A DNA stretch of 41,854 nt from Acidimicrobiaceae bacterium (GTDB lineage: Bacteria > Actinomycetota > Acidimicrobiia > Acidimicrobiales > Bog-793): positions 1 to 41,854 of the forward strand of contig DAHUXW010000091.1 in assembly GCA_027306925.1 (NCBI GenBank), written 5' to 3'. Positions 1 through 7,844 of this stretch are shown piece by piece. The first letter of the stretch is position 1. Every line of letters starts with the position of its first letter. The position numbers and the translations under genes are program-made. Under the pieces are notes generated by a model that was not told the origin of the DNA, did no database searches, and saw only the letters and a program-made list of their open reading frames with translations.

Positions 1-124
1 GTGACTCAGAATGTGTCTTCCGACCGATCCGGCGGCTGACCGGCGGTGCCCGCCGATGGCCGCGTGTGGCCGAGGAGTCGGTCCGGAACGCGGGACTGGT
101 CGTGGCGCGGCCCTCACTACCGAC

Positions 125-370
125 ATGACCACTTCGACGCATCTGTCCGTTGTCCGCAGCCCCGCAACGCTGGCCCTCCGCGAGCTCATCTCCAGCGTCC
201 AAACACAGCGGGAAGACGCCCGCGGTGCGGAGAGGGCCGCTACCGACCTCCTCGGTGAGTTGTGCCGTCGTATCGAGGACGAGCCCGGCGTCGTCACCAA
301 CGGGCCGTCGGCGCCCCGCTTGGTCGACACGGACCAGGCGGCAGCACTTCGCCACGGCGCTCTGCGGAGC
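125..370 (+). pseudogene. Possible broken small HTH gene
   Basis: From the ATG at 125 the reading frame has strongly GC-biased third codon positions for about 80 codons. It then reaches a segment (RLVDTDQAAAL) that resembles the first helix of excisionase/MerR-type helix-turn-helix domains (compare LLTVEEAAELL in that family). After about position 370 the codon bias fades and the frame runs antisense into the chemoreceptor gene, as if the rest of the domain had been lost or frameshifted. No ribosome binding site stands out. The HTH reading is a weak inference; it may simply be non-coding. Confidence 0.22.
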
Positions 371-480
371 GCACCTGCGCTCGCCCGGTCCACATCCGTC
401 AGCCACGGCTCGACGTCCACCGGATCAGCCAGGTCGGGTACGTCCCATCGTGTCAGAGGAGCCTCACCCTGCCGGAACCG

Positions 481-3003
481 TCAGAACACGAAGCGCCCGA
501 CCAGCGCTTGGAGGTCTGCCGCCATGCTTGCGAGCTCGCCGGCGGAGCGGGTGGTCTCTGCCGTGCCTGCCGAGGTCGACCGCGCGACATCAGCGACGCC
601 GCTGATGTTGCCCGTGATCTCGGCTGCGCCCTGCGCAGCGCTCGACACAGAGCGAGCGATCTCGTTCGTAGTCGCCGTCTGCTCCTCTACTGCCGATGCG
701 ATCGTGGCCTGGAGATCGTTGATCTGAGCGACGATGTCGCCGATCTGGCCGATGGCCGCCACGGCACCCTCCGTATCACCCTGGATCGCACCGATCTTCG
801 CACCAATATCCTCGGTCGCGATCGCCGTCTCGCGTGCAAGGTCCTTCACCTCGCTGGCGACGACAGCGAAGCCCTTGCCAGCTTCGCCCGCCCTCGCAGC
901 CTCGATCGTGGCGTTGAGCGCCAGAAGATTCGTCTGCTGCGCGATCTGGGTGATGACCTTGACGACCTTGCCGATCTCCTCCGACGACTCTCCGAGCCTT
1001 GCGACCTGCGCGTTGGTCGTCGACGCCACATCTGCGGCGAGGGTCGCCACGCGCGACGCGTCAGCGGCATTCTTCGCGATCTCCCGGATCGACGCGGTGA
1101 GCTCCTCGGCCGCAGCAGCGACAGTCTCGACGTTGCCCGCCACGACTCCCGACGTGTCGGACACGACGTTCGCCTGGGCGGCAGTCTCCTCCGCTCCGAC
1201 GGACATCTGCGCCGCCGTCGTCGCGAGCTGCTCGGCGGCCGACGCGAGGCTCTGGCTGTTCGCACTTATCGCCGCGATGCGACTCCGCAGGTCGGCGAGG
1301 AACCGAGCGAGGCTCTCGCCGACCTGGCCCACCGGATCGTCTCCCGACACGGGCACGACGACAGTCAGGTCGCCGCCGCCAGCTGCGTTCACGACTCCGA
1401 GAATGTCTTCGACCTTTGCGCGCAGCTCATCTTCGGCGAGATGCTCCCGCTCGCGTAAAGCTATCCTCTCGAGCGCGGCCGAGAGTGACTGCGCAAGCCT
1501 CCGGAAGACCTCGAGGCGGCGGCCGGTGCTCGCCTGCTGTTCCCTCGAGTACAGCTCGAGGACCCCGATGGTCTTGCCGTCGGCGACCATCGGGAGGGCG
1601 AGCGCCGTACGGGAGCCGCCGCGGGCAGCGCTCTCGGCTCCAGGGTCGCCGACGACGGAGCCGAGGTCGCCGACGAGGACCACGTCGTGACTCTGCCATG
1701 CGCGCGCGACGAGCCCGGTCCCCGACTCGGCGCGATCGACAAAGGCCCCCCTGTCGAAGGAGAAGGACTGCTTCATCATCGCGAGAATGCCGGTGACCGC
1801 CTCTTCGGTGCTCGTCATGCCCTGCACGGCACCCACGACCTCTCCGGCGGCTCTCGTGTCGGCGGCTGCCTCAGCGTCTTCGGCGCTTCGTGCAGCAAGG
1901 CTCTCTTGGGCGGCGGCCTGAGCCGTGATTGCCTGGTTGAGAAGGCCGGCGACCTCGCCGAGCTCGTCTCGCGTCTCGACGGCGGCACGGGCTGAGAGGT
2001 CGCCACGTGCGACGCGACGCAGCGTCTCGCCGACGATCTCGAGGGGCCGGGTGATCGTGCCGGTCAGCCAGCGGACGAGGAGCACCGCGAGGAGAACCGC
2101 GACGGCGAGGAAGACGACGAGAAGGAGCTGGTTCTGACCGGCCGAAGCGAGGGATGACGACTTGAGGGCAGAGGCCCGAGCCTTGAACTCCCGCTCGAAT
2201 CCCGTAAAGGCAGCTGCCATCGCGCTCGACGCCGCGCCGTTCGTCGTGTCGACGACCTGAGCCGCCTCGCCGAGACGGTGCGCGAGGACGCTCGCGTGGA
2301 CCTCGTCGGTGAATACGTTGTACGCGGCCAGATCCGCCTTCGCGCGACCCACCTGCGCTCGCAACGACGCCGAGCCGGATCCGCTGTCGAGCCTGGCGAG
2401 CTTCGTCAGCTCGGACAAGGCGGTAGCGTGACCTAGCTCGACCTGCTGCCATTGGGCAGCGAGCACGCTCGAGGACGGGTTGCCGTAGAGAGCCAGGGCG
2501 ACGTAGGCATTGGTCTGCGAGTCGTCCATGGTCCAGCCCTGATAGGCGGCATCGACGGTGGCATAGCTCGCCGTGAAGGAGTCGGCCGAGGCCGTCGAGG
2601 ACCGGCCGGAGGAGATCGCGGAGAACGAGACGGCCATGCACGCAGCGAAGAGCAGGGCAAGGGCAAGGAAGATGACGAGCAGCCTTCTGCGTACGCTCAG
2701 GTCGCGGATGGCTCGTCCCGGCCCGATCGGCAGCCTTCTCTCCTGCGTAGATCCGGGACGCCGCGCCGCCGCGACATCGAAGGGGATACCGTCCGACATC
2801 CCGGTCGGAGACAGGGCAGTGACCACGGGGTGCTCCGGGGGGATCGGGTCGGCTCGTGGATACGACGCGGCGGCAGCGATTCCTTGCGTGTCGCTCGAAC
2901 CGCCCCGTACCGCCACGACGTCCCGCTCGCGCAGCGCGAACGAACGTGCCGTCAATGCGCCGTGGCCTGACCCGCCCCCGCCACCGTTGCTCCCACGCGA
3001 CAT
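481..3003 (-). CDS. Methyl-accepting chemotaxis protein with GAF domain
   Basis: An 840-residue transmembrane chemoreceptor that would signal to the CheA/CheW array. An unusually long cytoplasmic N-terminus (about 105 residues, Gly-rich start) precedes TM1 (about 107-128). A helical extracytoplasmic sensor (about 130-290) is followed by TM2 (about 293-310), a HAMP domain (about 311-365), a GAF-like domain (about 400-525), then the coiled-coil signalling domain. The signalling tip IAQQTNLLALNATIEAARAG is intact. I chose the ATG at 3003 because it has a GAGAGGCGGG ribosome binding site; an upstream in-frame start at 3072 lacks one. There is no C-terminal CheR-tethering pentapeptide. No other chemotaxis or flagellar gene lies nearby, so this is an orphan receptor beside transposase debris. 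The ligand cannot be read from the sequence. Confidence 0.95.
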   Translation of the reverse strand: MSRGSNGGGGGSGHGALTARSFALRERDVVAVRGGSSDTQGIAAAASYPRADPIPPEHPVVTALSPTGMSDGIPFDVAAARRPGSTQERRLPIGPGRAIRDLSVRRRLLVIFLALALLFAACMAVSFSAISSGRSSTASADSFTASYATVDAAYQGWTMDDSQTNAYVALALYGNPSSSVLAAQWQQVELGHATALSELTKLARLDSGSGSASLRAQVGRAKADLAAYNVFTDEVHASVLAHRLGEAAQVVDTTNGAASSAMAAAFTGFEREFKARASALKSSSLASAGQNQLLLVVFLAVAVLLAVLLVRWLTGTITRPLEIVGETLRRVARGDLSARAAVETRDELGEVAGLLNQAITAQAAAQESLAARSAEDAEAAADTRAAGEVVGAVQGMTSTEEAVTGILAMMKQSFSFDRGAFVDRAESGTGLVARAWQSHDVVLVGDLGSVVGDPGAESAARGGSRTALALPMVADGKTIGVLELYSREQQASTGRRLEVFRRLAQSLSAALERIALREREHLAEDELRAKVEDILGVVNAAGGGDLTVVVPVSGDDPVGQVGESLARFLADLRSRIAAISANSQSLASAAEQLATTAAQMSVGAEETAAQANVVSDTSGVVAGNVETVAAAAEELTASIREIAKNAADASRVATLAADVASTTNAQVARLGESSEEIGKVVKVITQIAQQTNLLALNATIEAARAGEAGKGFAVVASEVKDLARETAIATEDIGAKIGAIQGDTEGAVAAIGQIGDIVAQINDLQATIASAVEEQTATTNEIARSVSSAAQGAAEITGNISGVADVARSTSAGTAETTRSAGELASMAADLQALVGRFVF

Positions 3004-3045
3004 GGTCCCGCCTCTCTCGCCAGCATGCCCGCACCGCACCACGGC

Positions 3046-3064
3046 GCACCACGTGGCGTGGTGC
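3046..3064. repeat. Inverted repeat upstream of chemoreceptor gene
   Basis: GCACCACG-TGG-CGTGGTGC: perfect 8-bp arms with a 3-nt loop, 43 bp upstream of the chemoreceptor start. It could be a leader hairpin or a regulator site. A related GTGC/CCACG-rich sequence continues for about 20 bp downstream. No function is assigned. Confidence 0.4.
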
Positions 3065-3134
3065 AGTGCCACGCGGCGTGCGCTTTGGTCGAATGCCTTA
3101 CGGATCTACTAGTCGTGCAGTTGAGCAATAGAGG

Positions 3135-3775
3135 TTGATCGCAGGCCGTCGCATGGCGCCCCTCGGCCCGATCGATCGAGAGCTCGAGGCACCGTTTCCG
3201 CATCACTGCCCGGATTGCGGTGGCGAGGTGGAGATCGAGCGCTTTGAGGAGCAGACCCAGGTCGACCTGCCCGAGCCGCCGCCAGTCGTCACGAAGTTCC
3301 ACGTGCCGATCGGTCACTGTAAGAACTGCAAGAAGAGGATCCAGGACCGCCACGCCCTGCAGACCTCCGACGCCATGGGTGCGGCCGCCGCACAGGTCGG
3401 CCCGCTCGCAAGTCCTGGGCCACTTGGCTCCACTACGGCCTCGGTCTCTTCTTCGGCAAGTGCGCGGAGGTGCTCACCCGCCAGGGCGTCCGACCGACGG
3501 CCGGGGCGCTCTGCCAGGCGGCCCAGTCCGCGTCGGCTGCCCTCGCCCCGGTCCAGGCCCAGACCGCCGCTCGCCTCAACGCGTCGGCGATGGTCGTCTC
3601 CGACGAGACCGGATGGCACGTCGGCGGTAACCGCACCTGGAGCGGCGCGGTGACCCAGGGTCGTGTGATGAGCGTCATCCGAACCGCCAGCCAGCAGGGG
3701 GTCGACATCATCCAGTACCTCAGCGGCGTCGCCCGCGCACCGACGCCCGAGGATCTGCCTCCGCTGTTCAGCTGA
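3135..3775 (+). pseudogene. IS66-family transposase remnant (frameshifted, internally deleted)
   Basis: The first part carries the IS66 zinc-finger region (CPDCGGEVEIE, then GHCKNCKKRIQ) and the start of the transposase domain (DAMGAAAAQVGP). Around 3400 the similarity moves to another frame (WATWLHYGLGLFFGKCAEVL, TRQGVRPTAGALCQAAQ), then reaches the catalytic-region motif VVSDETGWHVGG. It passes directly into a typical IS66 C-terminus (SVIRTASQQGVDIIQYL). Intact IS66 transposases are roughly 450-550 residues, so about 200 residues between the DETGW motif and the C-terminus are missing. The N-terminal region is also absent. It is therefore inactive by a frameshift and an internal deletion. 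I found no terminal inverted repeats. Confidence 0.8.
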
Positions 3776-3803
3776 GCAGCCCCCCCGGGGCCAAGACGAT
3801 GGC

Positions 3804-4280
3804 GTGGCTATGTCACAACCCGCTTTCCGAATACCCCATATCGTCGACCTCCACCACGCGAGAGAGCACCTCGGTGACCTCGCAAAGCTGCTCGCCCCCG
3901 GGCTCGGCGAGGACCGGACCAGCTGGCTCGCCGAGCGCAAAGACGAGCTCGACGACGGCGACATCCCCGCGGTCCTCGCCGCAGAAGGGGCACTCCATAT
4001 CCCCGCCAACAAGACCAAGGACCTCGACACCGCACTTGGCTACTTCGAGAGCAACGCAGCCCGGATGGCCTACAAGGCCTTTCGGGCTGCAGGCCACTTC
4101 GTCGGGTCCGGCTCGGTCGAAGCCGGGTACAAGGCCGTGGTCGCCTAACGGCTCAAGCTCTCCGGCATGCGCTGGAGCGTACGGGGCGCTACCGGCATCG
4201 CCACCCGTCGCTGCCAGGGAGCCAGCGGGCGCTCGAAGGAACACTGGATGCGGCCCCACACTCAGACGAGCGTGGCCTGA
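3804..4280 (+). pseudogene. ISKra4-family transposase C-terminal remnant
   Basis: The frame encodes the C-terminal part of an ISKra4-type transposase: IVDLHHAREHLGDLAKLL, then ALGYFESNAARMAYKAFRAAG, then GSGSVEAGYKAVVA. A TAA at 4146-4148 interrupts it where the family normally has Gln (a CAA to TAA change would explain it). The same frame then resumes with RLKLSGMRWSVRGATGIATR and runs to a TGA at 4278-4280. The N-terminal two thirds are missing. With the IS66 remnant immediately upstream this makes a composite scar of two unrelated insertion elements. Confidence 0.8.
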
Positions 4281-5540
4281 CCCCGCTACCTACAAACCTG
4301 TCGCAGACCCGGTCCCGACTGGTTGCGATCCGTCCCAGGGCGTCTCGGGCAGGCCCGGGCAGGCCCACCGGCGAGCGCCGATGCGACAACGTGCCACCGG
4401 AGGGAACTCCAAGATACGCTCTGAGCAGTACTTTTAGTCCCAAGGTGCCGGGATCGGGACCCGGGCGGCCCGCGAGTCATGTGCGCGGCCGCGGCGTGGA
4501 CCATGCTTCGCGATTCCGGCCTCCCGTCACCGTTCAACGTCCGAGGTCCCGGCCGTCCCCGACACCATGAACCGGGCCTTCTCGACGATGACGCGTCTCG
4601 ATCTCCTCGCGAACGAGCCGGGCGAGCCGGGCGAGCCGGGGAAGGTCGCGGACGAGGACGTGACCGTCGATGGCGAGGTCGACGTCGAGACCGCCGCGCA
4701 GGAGACGGCTCGCTCGACCACCGATGTGACCCCACGGCATCGCGGGATGCGCGGACTCGAGATGGACTGGCCGTCCCCGCGTCGGCTCGACGGCGGTCTG
4801 GTGTCGAAAGACTGTCGCACCTCGGAGATCCTCGCCCGTGCGAGGAGCGGCCCGACCATGGCGCGCGGCGATGCGTTCGACCCGAGACGCGACGTCATCG
4901 ATTCGAAAACGTCGCCGGAGGTCGTCGTGGTCCGTCGGCGCGGGACGGTCTCGCACGTGGCCGAGCCGACAACGACGGCGCTCGTACGCGTTCCCACGTC
5001 GACACGACAGTCGAGCAGGTCATCCGACTCGCGCGCGAAGACGCCGAGATCGTGCCCACGACCGACCACGTGGAAGCCCACGATTGGGTCTGTCGGTATC
5101 GCAGCTCGCGTCTGCGCGGGCGGCAGTGGCAACGCGCGGCGGCGAGTGGTGGCGCGAAGCGCGATGCACTGCGCTCCTCGCCCCGAGGTGCCGCGATCGA
5201 GACCGGGGCGGCGCGCCGGATCTCCGAATCGCGACGCCCGGTCCGTTACCGGCGGGCTCCACGCGACGCAGAACGGAGATGCGGCGTTGCGTCGCGTGGC
5301 CATCCGCCAGCGGAGCGCTCCACCTCGCGCACGAGCACACGACTCGATCGCCGCGCGGAGATGTGACTCCCTCAAATGTGGTCCTCATGACGCTCTCATC
5401 GAGGCTTCCGCATGATGCTCGTAGCCGGCACGACGGAACGTGTCGGAGCACCGGGTGACTGCTCCTTGTTACTGAGGCAGGGATCCACCGCCCGGCGACG
5501 CGACGACCGATATGAGTGCAGGCACGAGGAGGTGAGCGAG
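4281..5540. other. Gene-poor stretch, no supported gene
   Basis: All six frames contain long open stretches, as expected at this GC content, but none shows coherent protein-like composition or recognisable motifs. One minus-strand frame (about 4534-4956) ends in a segment (LDVDLAIDGHVLVRDLPRL) vaguely like Asp23/Gls24 proteins. That resemblance is too weak to call. An inverted repeat GGAGCA/TGCTCC lies at 5445-5465. The stretch probably represents decayed DNA next to the transposase scars. Confidence 0.5.
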
Positions 5541-5609
5541 ATGGCGAAGAAGACGAAGCGGGACACGGACGTCAAGGACAAGAAGAAGGAGACGAAGAAC
5601 GAGCGGTAA
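5541..5609 (+). CDS. 22-residue lysine-rich peptide
   Basis: A short frame starting MAKKTKRDTDVKDKKK and ending in KNER: 9 Lys, 2 Arg, 3 Asp, 2 Glu, with only Met, Ala and Val as non-polar residues. It is preceded by a near-perfect Shine-Dalgarno (GAGGAGGTGA at about 5526-5535), stronger than that of most genes in this window. Its AAG/GAC-rich codons keep GC in third positions. It would be soluble, unstructured and strongly basic. It lies 104 bp upstream of the ABC membrane-domain gene and could be cotranscribed. I recognise no family; a chance frame after a good ribosome binding site remains possible. Confidence 0.4.
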   Translation: MAKKTKRDTDVKDKKKETKNER

Positions 5610-5713
5610 CGCGCTCCACACGACCCGCGGGCCGCGCCACCACTCGCGTGTGGCGCGGCCCGGCGTCGCGCGTGCGACCGTCGAACTGTCTACGAGGAGA
5701 TCAGGAGCAACCG

Positions 5714-6697
5714 ATGCACGACGCTCCCGACGCGGCGCGCGCCACGGCGTTCCCGTGGCGGCGCCTGCGCCACCTGCTTCGGCCCATGGCGGGCGGTCTC
5801 ACGCTCATGGTCGCGCTCAGCACCGCGGGCGTCCTCGTCGGCCTCGCCCCACCGCTCGCGCTCGGCACGCTCGTCAATGCGCTCACCGAGCGGCGCGACC
5901 CCGCAGAAGCAGCGATCCTCGCGGTCTCGATCGCGATCGCGATCGCGATCGAGACCGCGGCCTACGTGCTCTCCGACACGATGAACGCTCGCAACGCCAG
6001 CCGCATGTACCGCTCGCTGCGCGTGCTCATGCTCGACGGATTGCGACGGCGCGAAGTCGAAGACGAGGAGGCGCGCGGTGGGCTCGCCTCGCGCTTCATC
6101 TCCGACGCCGAGTCTTCAGGCGTCGTGATCTCGGTCCTCGACAGCGGATCGATGCTGCTCGTCGAGTTCGCAAGTGCGCTCGTCGTACTCGGGCTGCTCT
6201 CGCCGTGGACGACTGCCGTCGTCGCGCCCGAGCTCCTCCTCACCTGGGTCGTCACGCGACGCACGCAGGCTCCGGTCGCTACCGCGAGCAGGCGACGCCA
6301 GGAGGAGCTCGAGGAGCTGGCGAGGGCAGTAGCTAGCGAGACCGGCGTGCCGAGCGATGCCCGGGCCGCCGGCCGCTTCGCGCGCTCGGCCGACCGGCTG
6401 CAGTCGGCCGAGTCGAGGCTCGGCTGGCTCCAGGCGGTGAACTTCCAGGGATCTGGAGGGCTCGCGAAGCTCGGCCCGATCGCCGCAGTGGTGTTCGCCG
6501 CGATCGCCGGTACGCACCACGTCGGCACGCTCATCGCCCTGTACCTGCTCGCGCAACGGGTCTTCTGGGGCTTCGACGGCCTCGTCGACCTCAGCCTGAG
6601 CCTCAGCGGCGCACGCGGTGCCGTCGCCCGGTGCTTCGCGCTCGCGGACGCACACGGACCGGCCGCGCTCGGCGCGGCGACCGCGCACACGCAATGA
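5714..6697 (+). CDS. ABC exporter membrane domain without ATPase domain
   Basis: A 327-residue protein that looks like the transmembrane half of a type IV (ABC_membrane-fold) exporter. It has hydrophobic segments at about 28-55, 70-90, 130-175 and 255-285, plus a cytoplasmic loop with RNASRMYRSLRVLMLDGLRRRE typical of the elbow/coupling-helix region. It stops where the linker to the nucleotide-binding domain would begin (GARGAVARCFALADAHG). No Walker A, signature or Walker B motif follows in any frame before the next gene. The start at 5714 has an AGGAG 8 nt upstream. It could be a truncated gene, or a membrane subunit served by an ATPase elsewhere. A 40-bp palindrome lies inside the coding region. 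Confidence 0.75.
   Translation: MHDAPDAARATAFPWRRLRHLLRPMAGGLTLMVALSTAGVLVGLAPPLALGTLVNALTERRDPAEAAILAVSIAIAIAIETAAYVLSDTMNARNASRMYRSLRVLMLDGLRRREVEDEEARGGLASRFISDAESSGVVISVLDSGSMLLVEFASALVVLGLLSPWTTAVVAPELLLTWVVTRRTQAPVATASRRRQEELEELARAVASETGVPSDARAAGRFARSADRLQSAESRLGWLQAVNFQGSGGLAKLGPIAAVVFAAIAGTHHVGTLIALYLLAQRVFWGFDGLVDLSLSLSGARGAVARCFALADAHGPAALGAATAHTQ
5920..5959. repeat. 40-bp perfect palindrome inside coding sequence
   Basis: Positions 5920-5959 read identically on both strands over all 40 bases; symmetry breaks at 5919/5960. The core is a run of GCGATC hexamers, themselves overlapping GCGATCGC palindromes. It encodes the membrane-segment residues AVSIAIAIAIETA. As DNA or RNA it could fold into a 20-bp loopless stem. 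Confidence 0.9.
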
Positions 6698-7079
6698 GGC
6701 GGCCACCCGGGCGCACGACGGAGCGACCGTCGGCTCGCGTCACGCGCCGTTGCGACCTCGCGGCTGCGCCGGACGCCCGGTTCCCGGAGGGCGCGCTCCC
6801 ATCCGGCACCGCGCCGGCCACGTTGGTCGCCTCGACGACGCAACCGCGTTCGGCGCGGGCGGTGAGCCGCTCGGTCGAGCTCGCGCGGTGGCGTCGTCGT
6901 CCCGGTCACCTGGCTCGTCGCGGGACGACCGAGGCGCTGGCCGCCAAGGCGTGCGGTGTGCGACGCTAGCTGCGTCGCCGTCCGTCGCGCCGAGCCGCGT
7001 CGGGCGCGACGTCGCGAGATGGACGAATGCGTCGCGCCGCCGGGGGACGGGACGGCCTCCGACCGATCGAAAGGACACG
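6698..7079. other. Intergenic stretch, no supported gene
   Basis: A 91-codon frame (6694-6969, plus) overlaps the preceding stop as ATGA. Its composition (Arg/Pro/Thr-rich, no motif) looks like a GC-driven shadow and I do not call it. No ATPase-domain remnant for the preceding ABC gene is visible. A GAAAGGA ribosome binding site at the end belongs to the dehydrogenase gene. Confidence 0.5.
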
Positions 7080-7844
7080 ATGAGCGCATCACAGGAGTTC
7101 TCGGGCCTCACGGCGATCGTCACCGGCGGAGCGTCCGGCATCGGCCTGGCGACCGCCGAGGAGCTCGCTCGGCGCGGCGCGGCGGTTGCCGTGCTCGACC
7201 CCACGCCGCCCCCAGCCGGGTCCGGGCTCATCGCGATCAGTGCCGACGTGTCGGACGACGCGAGCGTCACACGCGCCGTCGACGAGGCGATCGCTGCGCT
7301 CGGCCAGCTCGACGTGCTCGTGAACAACGCGGGCGTCGGCGCGCAGGGCACCGTCGAGGAGAACTCCGACGACGAGTGGCGCCGTGTGTTCGAGGTCAAC
7401 GTGCTCGGCATGGTACGCGTGACGCGCCACGCGTTGCCCGCGCTCCGCCGGTCCGCGAACGCCGCGATCGTGAACACGTGCTCGGTCGCGGCGACGGCGG
7501 GTCTCGTGCGGCGCGCGCTCTACAGCGCGACGAAAGGCGCTGTGCTCGCGCTCACGCGCGCGATGGCCGCGGACCACGTCCGCGAGGGGATCCGCGTGAA
7601 CTGCGTGAACCCGGGGACCGTGGAGACGCCGTGGGTGACGCGCCTTCTCGGGCAGGCCGCCGACCCCCTGGCCGAGCGGGCGGCGCTCGTCGCGCGCCAG
7701 CCGCACGGACGGCTCGTGCAACCCGAAGAGGTCGCGGCGGCGATCGCCTACCTCGCGTCTCCGGCCGCCGGATCGACCACGGGAACGGCGATCGAGGTCG
7801 ACGGCGGAATGGCCGGGCTACGCCTGCCGCCCCGCGGCGTGTGA
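7080..7844 (+). CDS. Short-chain dehydrogenase/reductase (SDR)
   Basis: A 254-residue classical SDR, a cytoplasmic NAD(P)-dependent alcohol/ketone oxidoreductase. Visible motifs are TGGASGIG (15-22), NNAG (82-85), catalytic Asn107, Ser135, Tyr148 and Lys152 (YSATK), and NPGTVETPW after beta-6. Asp40 at the end of beta-2 favours NAD(H) over NADP(H). The short beta-2 loop (DPTPPPAGSG) and the ending TGTAIEVDGGMAGL resemble 2-keto-3-deoxy-L-fuconate or other sugar-acid dehydrogenases, but substrate cannot be fixed. The start at 7080 follows a GAAAGGA ribosome binding site. Its last 27 bp overlap the end of the convergent protease gene. Confidence 0.92.
   Translation: MSASQEFSGLTAIVTGGASGIGLATAEELARRGAAVAVLDPTPPPAGSGLIAISADVSDDASVTRAVDEAIAALGQLDVLVNNAGVGAQGTVEENSDDEWRRVFEVNVLGMVRVTRHALPALRRSANAAIVNTCSVAATAGLVRRALYSATKGAVLALTRAMAADHVREGIRVNCVNPGTVETPWVTRLLGQAADPLAERAALVARQPHGRLVQPEEVAAAIAYLASPAAGSTTGTAIEVDGGMAGLRLPPRGV

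Noticed and set aside
4534-4956. Minus-strand frame vaguely like Asp23/Gls24 proteins
   Set aside because: Only about 20 residues look similar and the upstream part does not fit; kept as a remark only.
4479-5415. Several overlapping 140-295-codon open frames on both strands
   Set aside because: None has motifs, a good ribosome binding site or consistent codon bias; frames contradict each other over the same bases.
6694-6969. 91-codon frame coupled by ATGA to the ABC membrane-domain gene
   Set aside because: Composition and lack of motifs suggest chance; the ATGA overlap alone is not enough.
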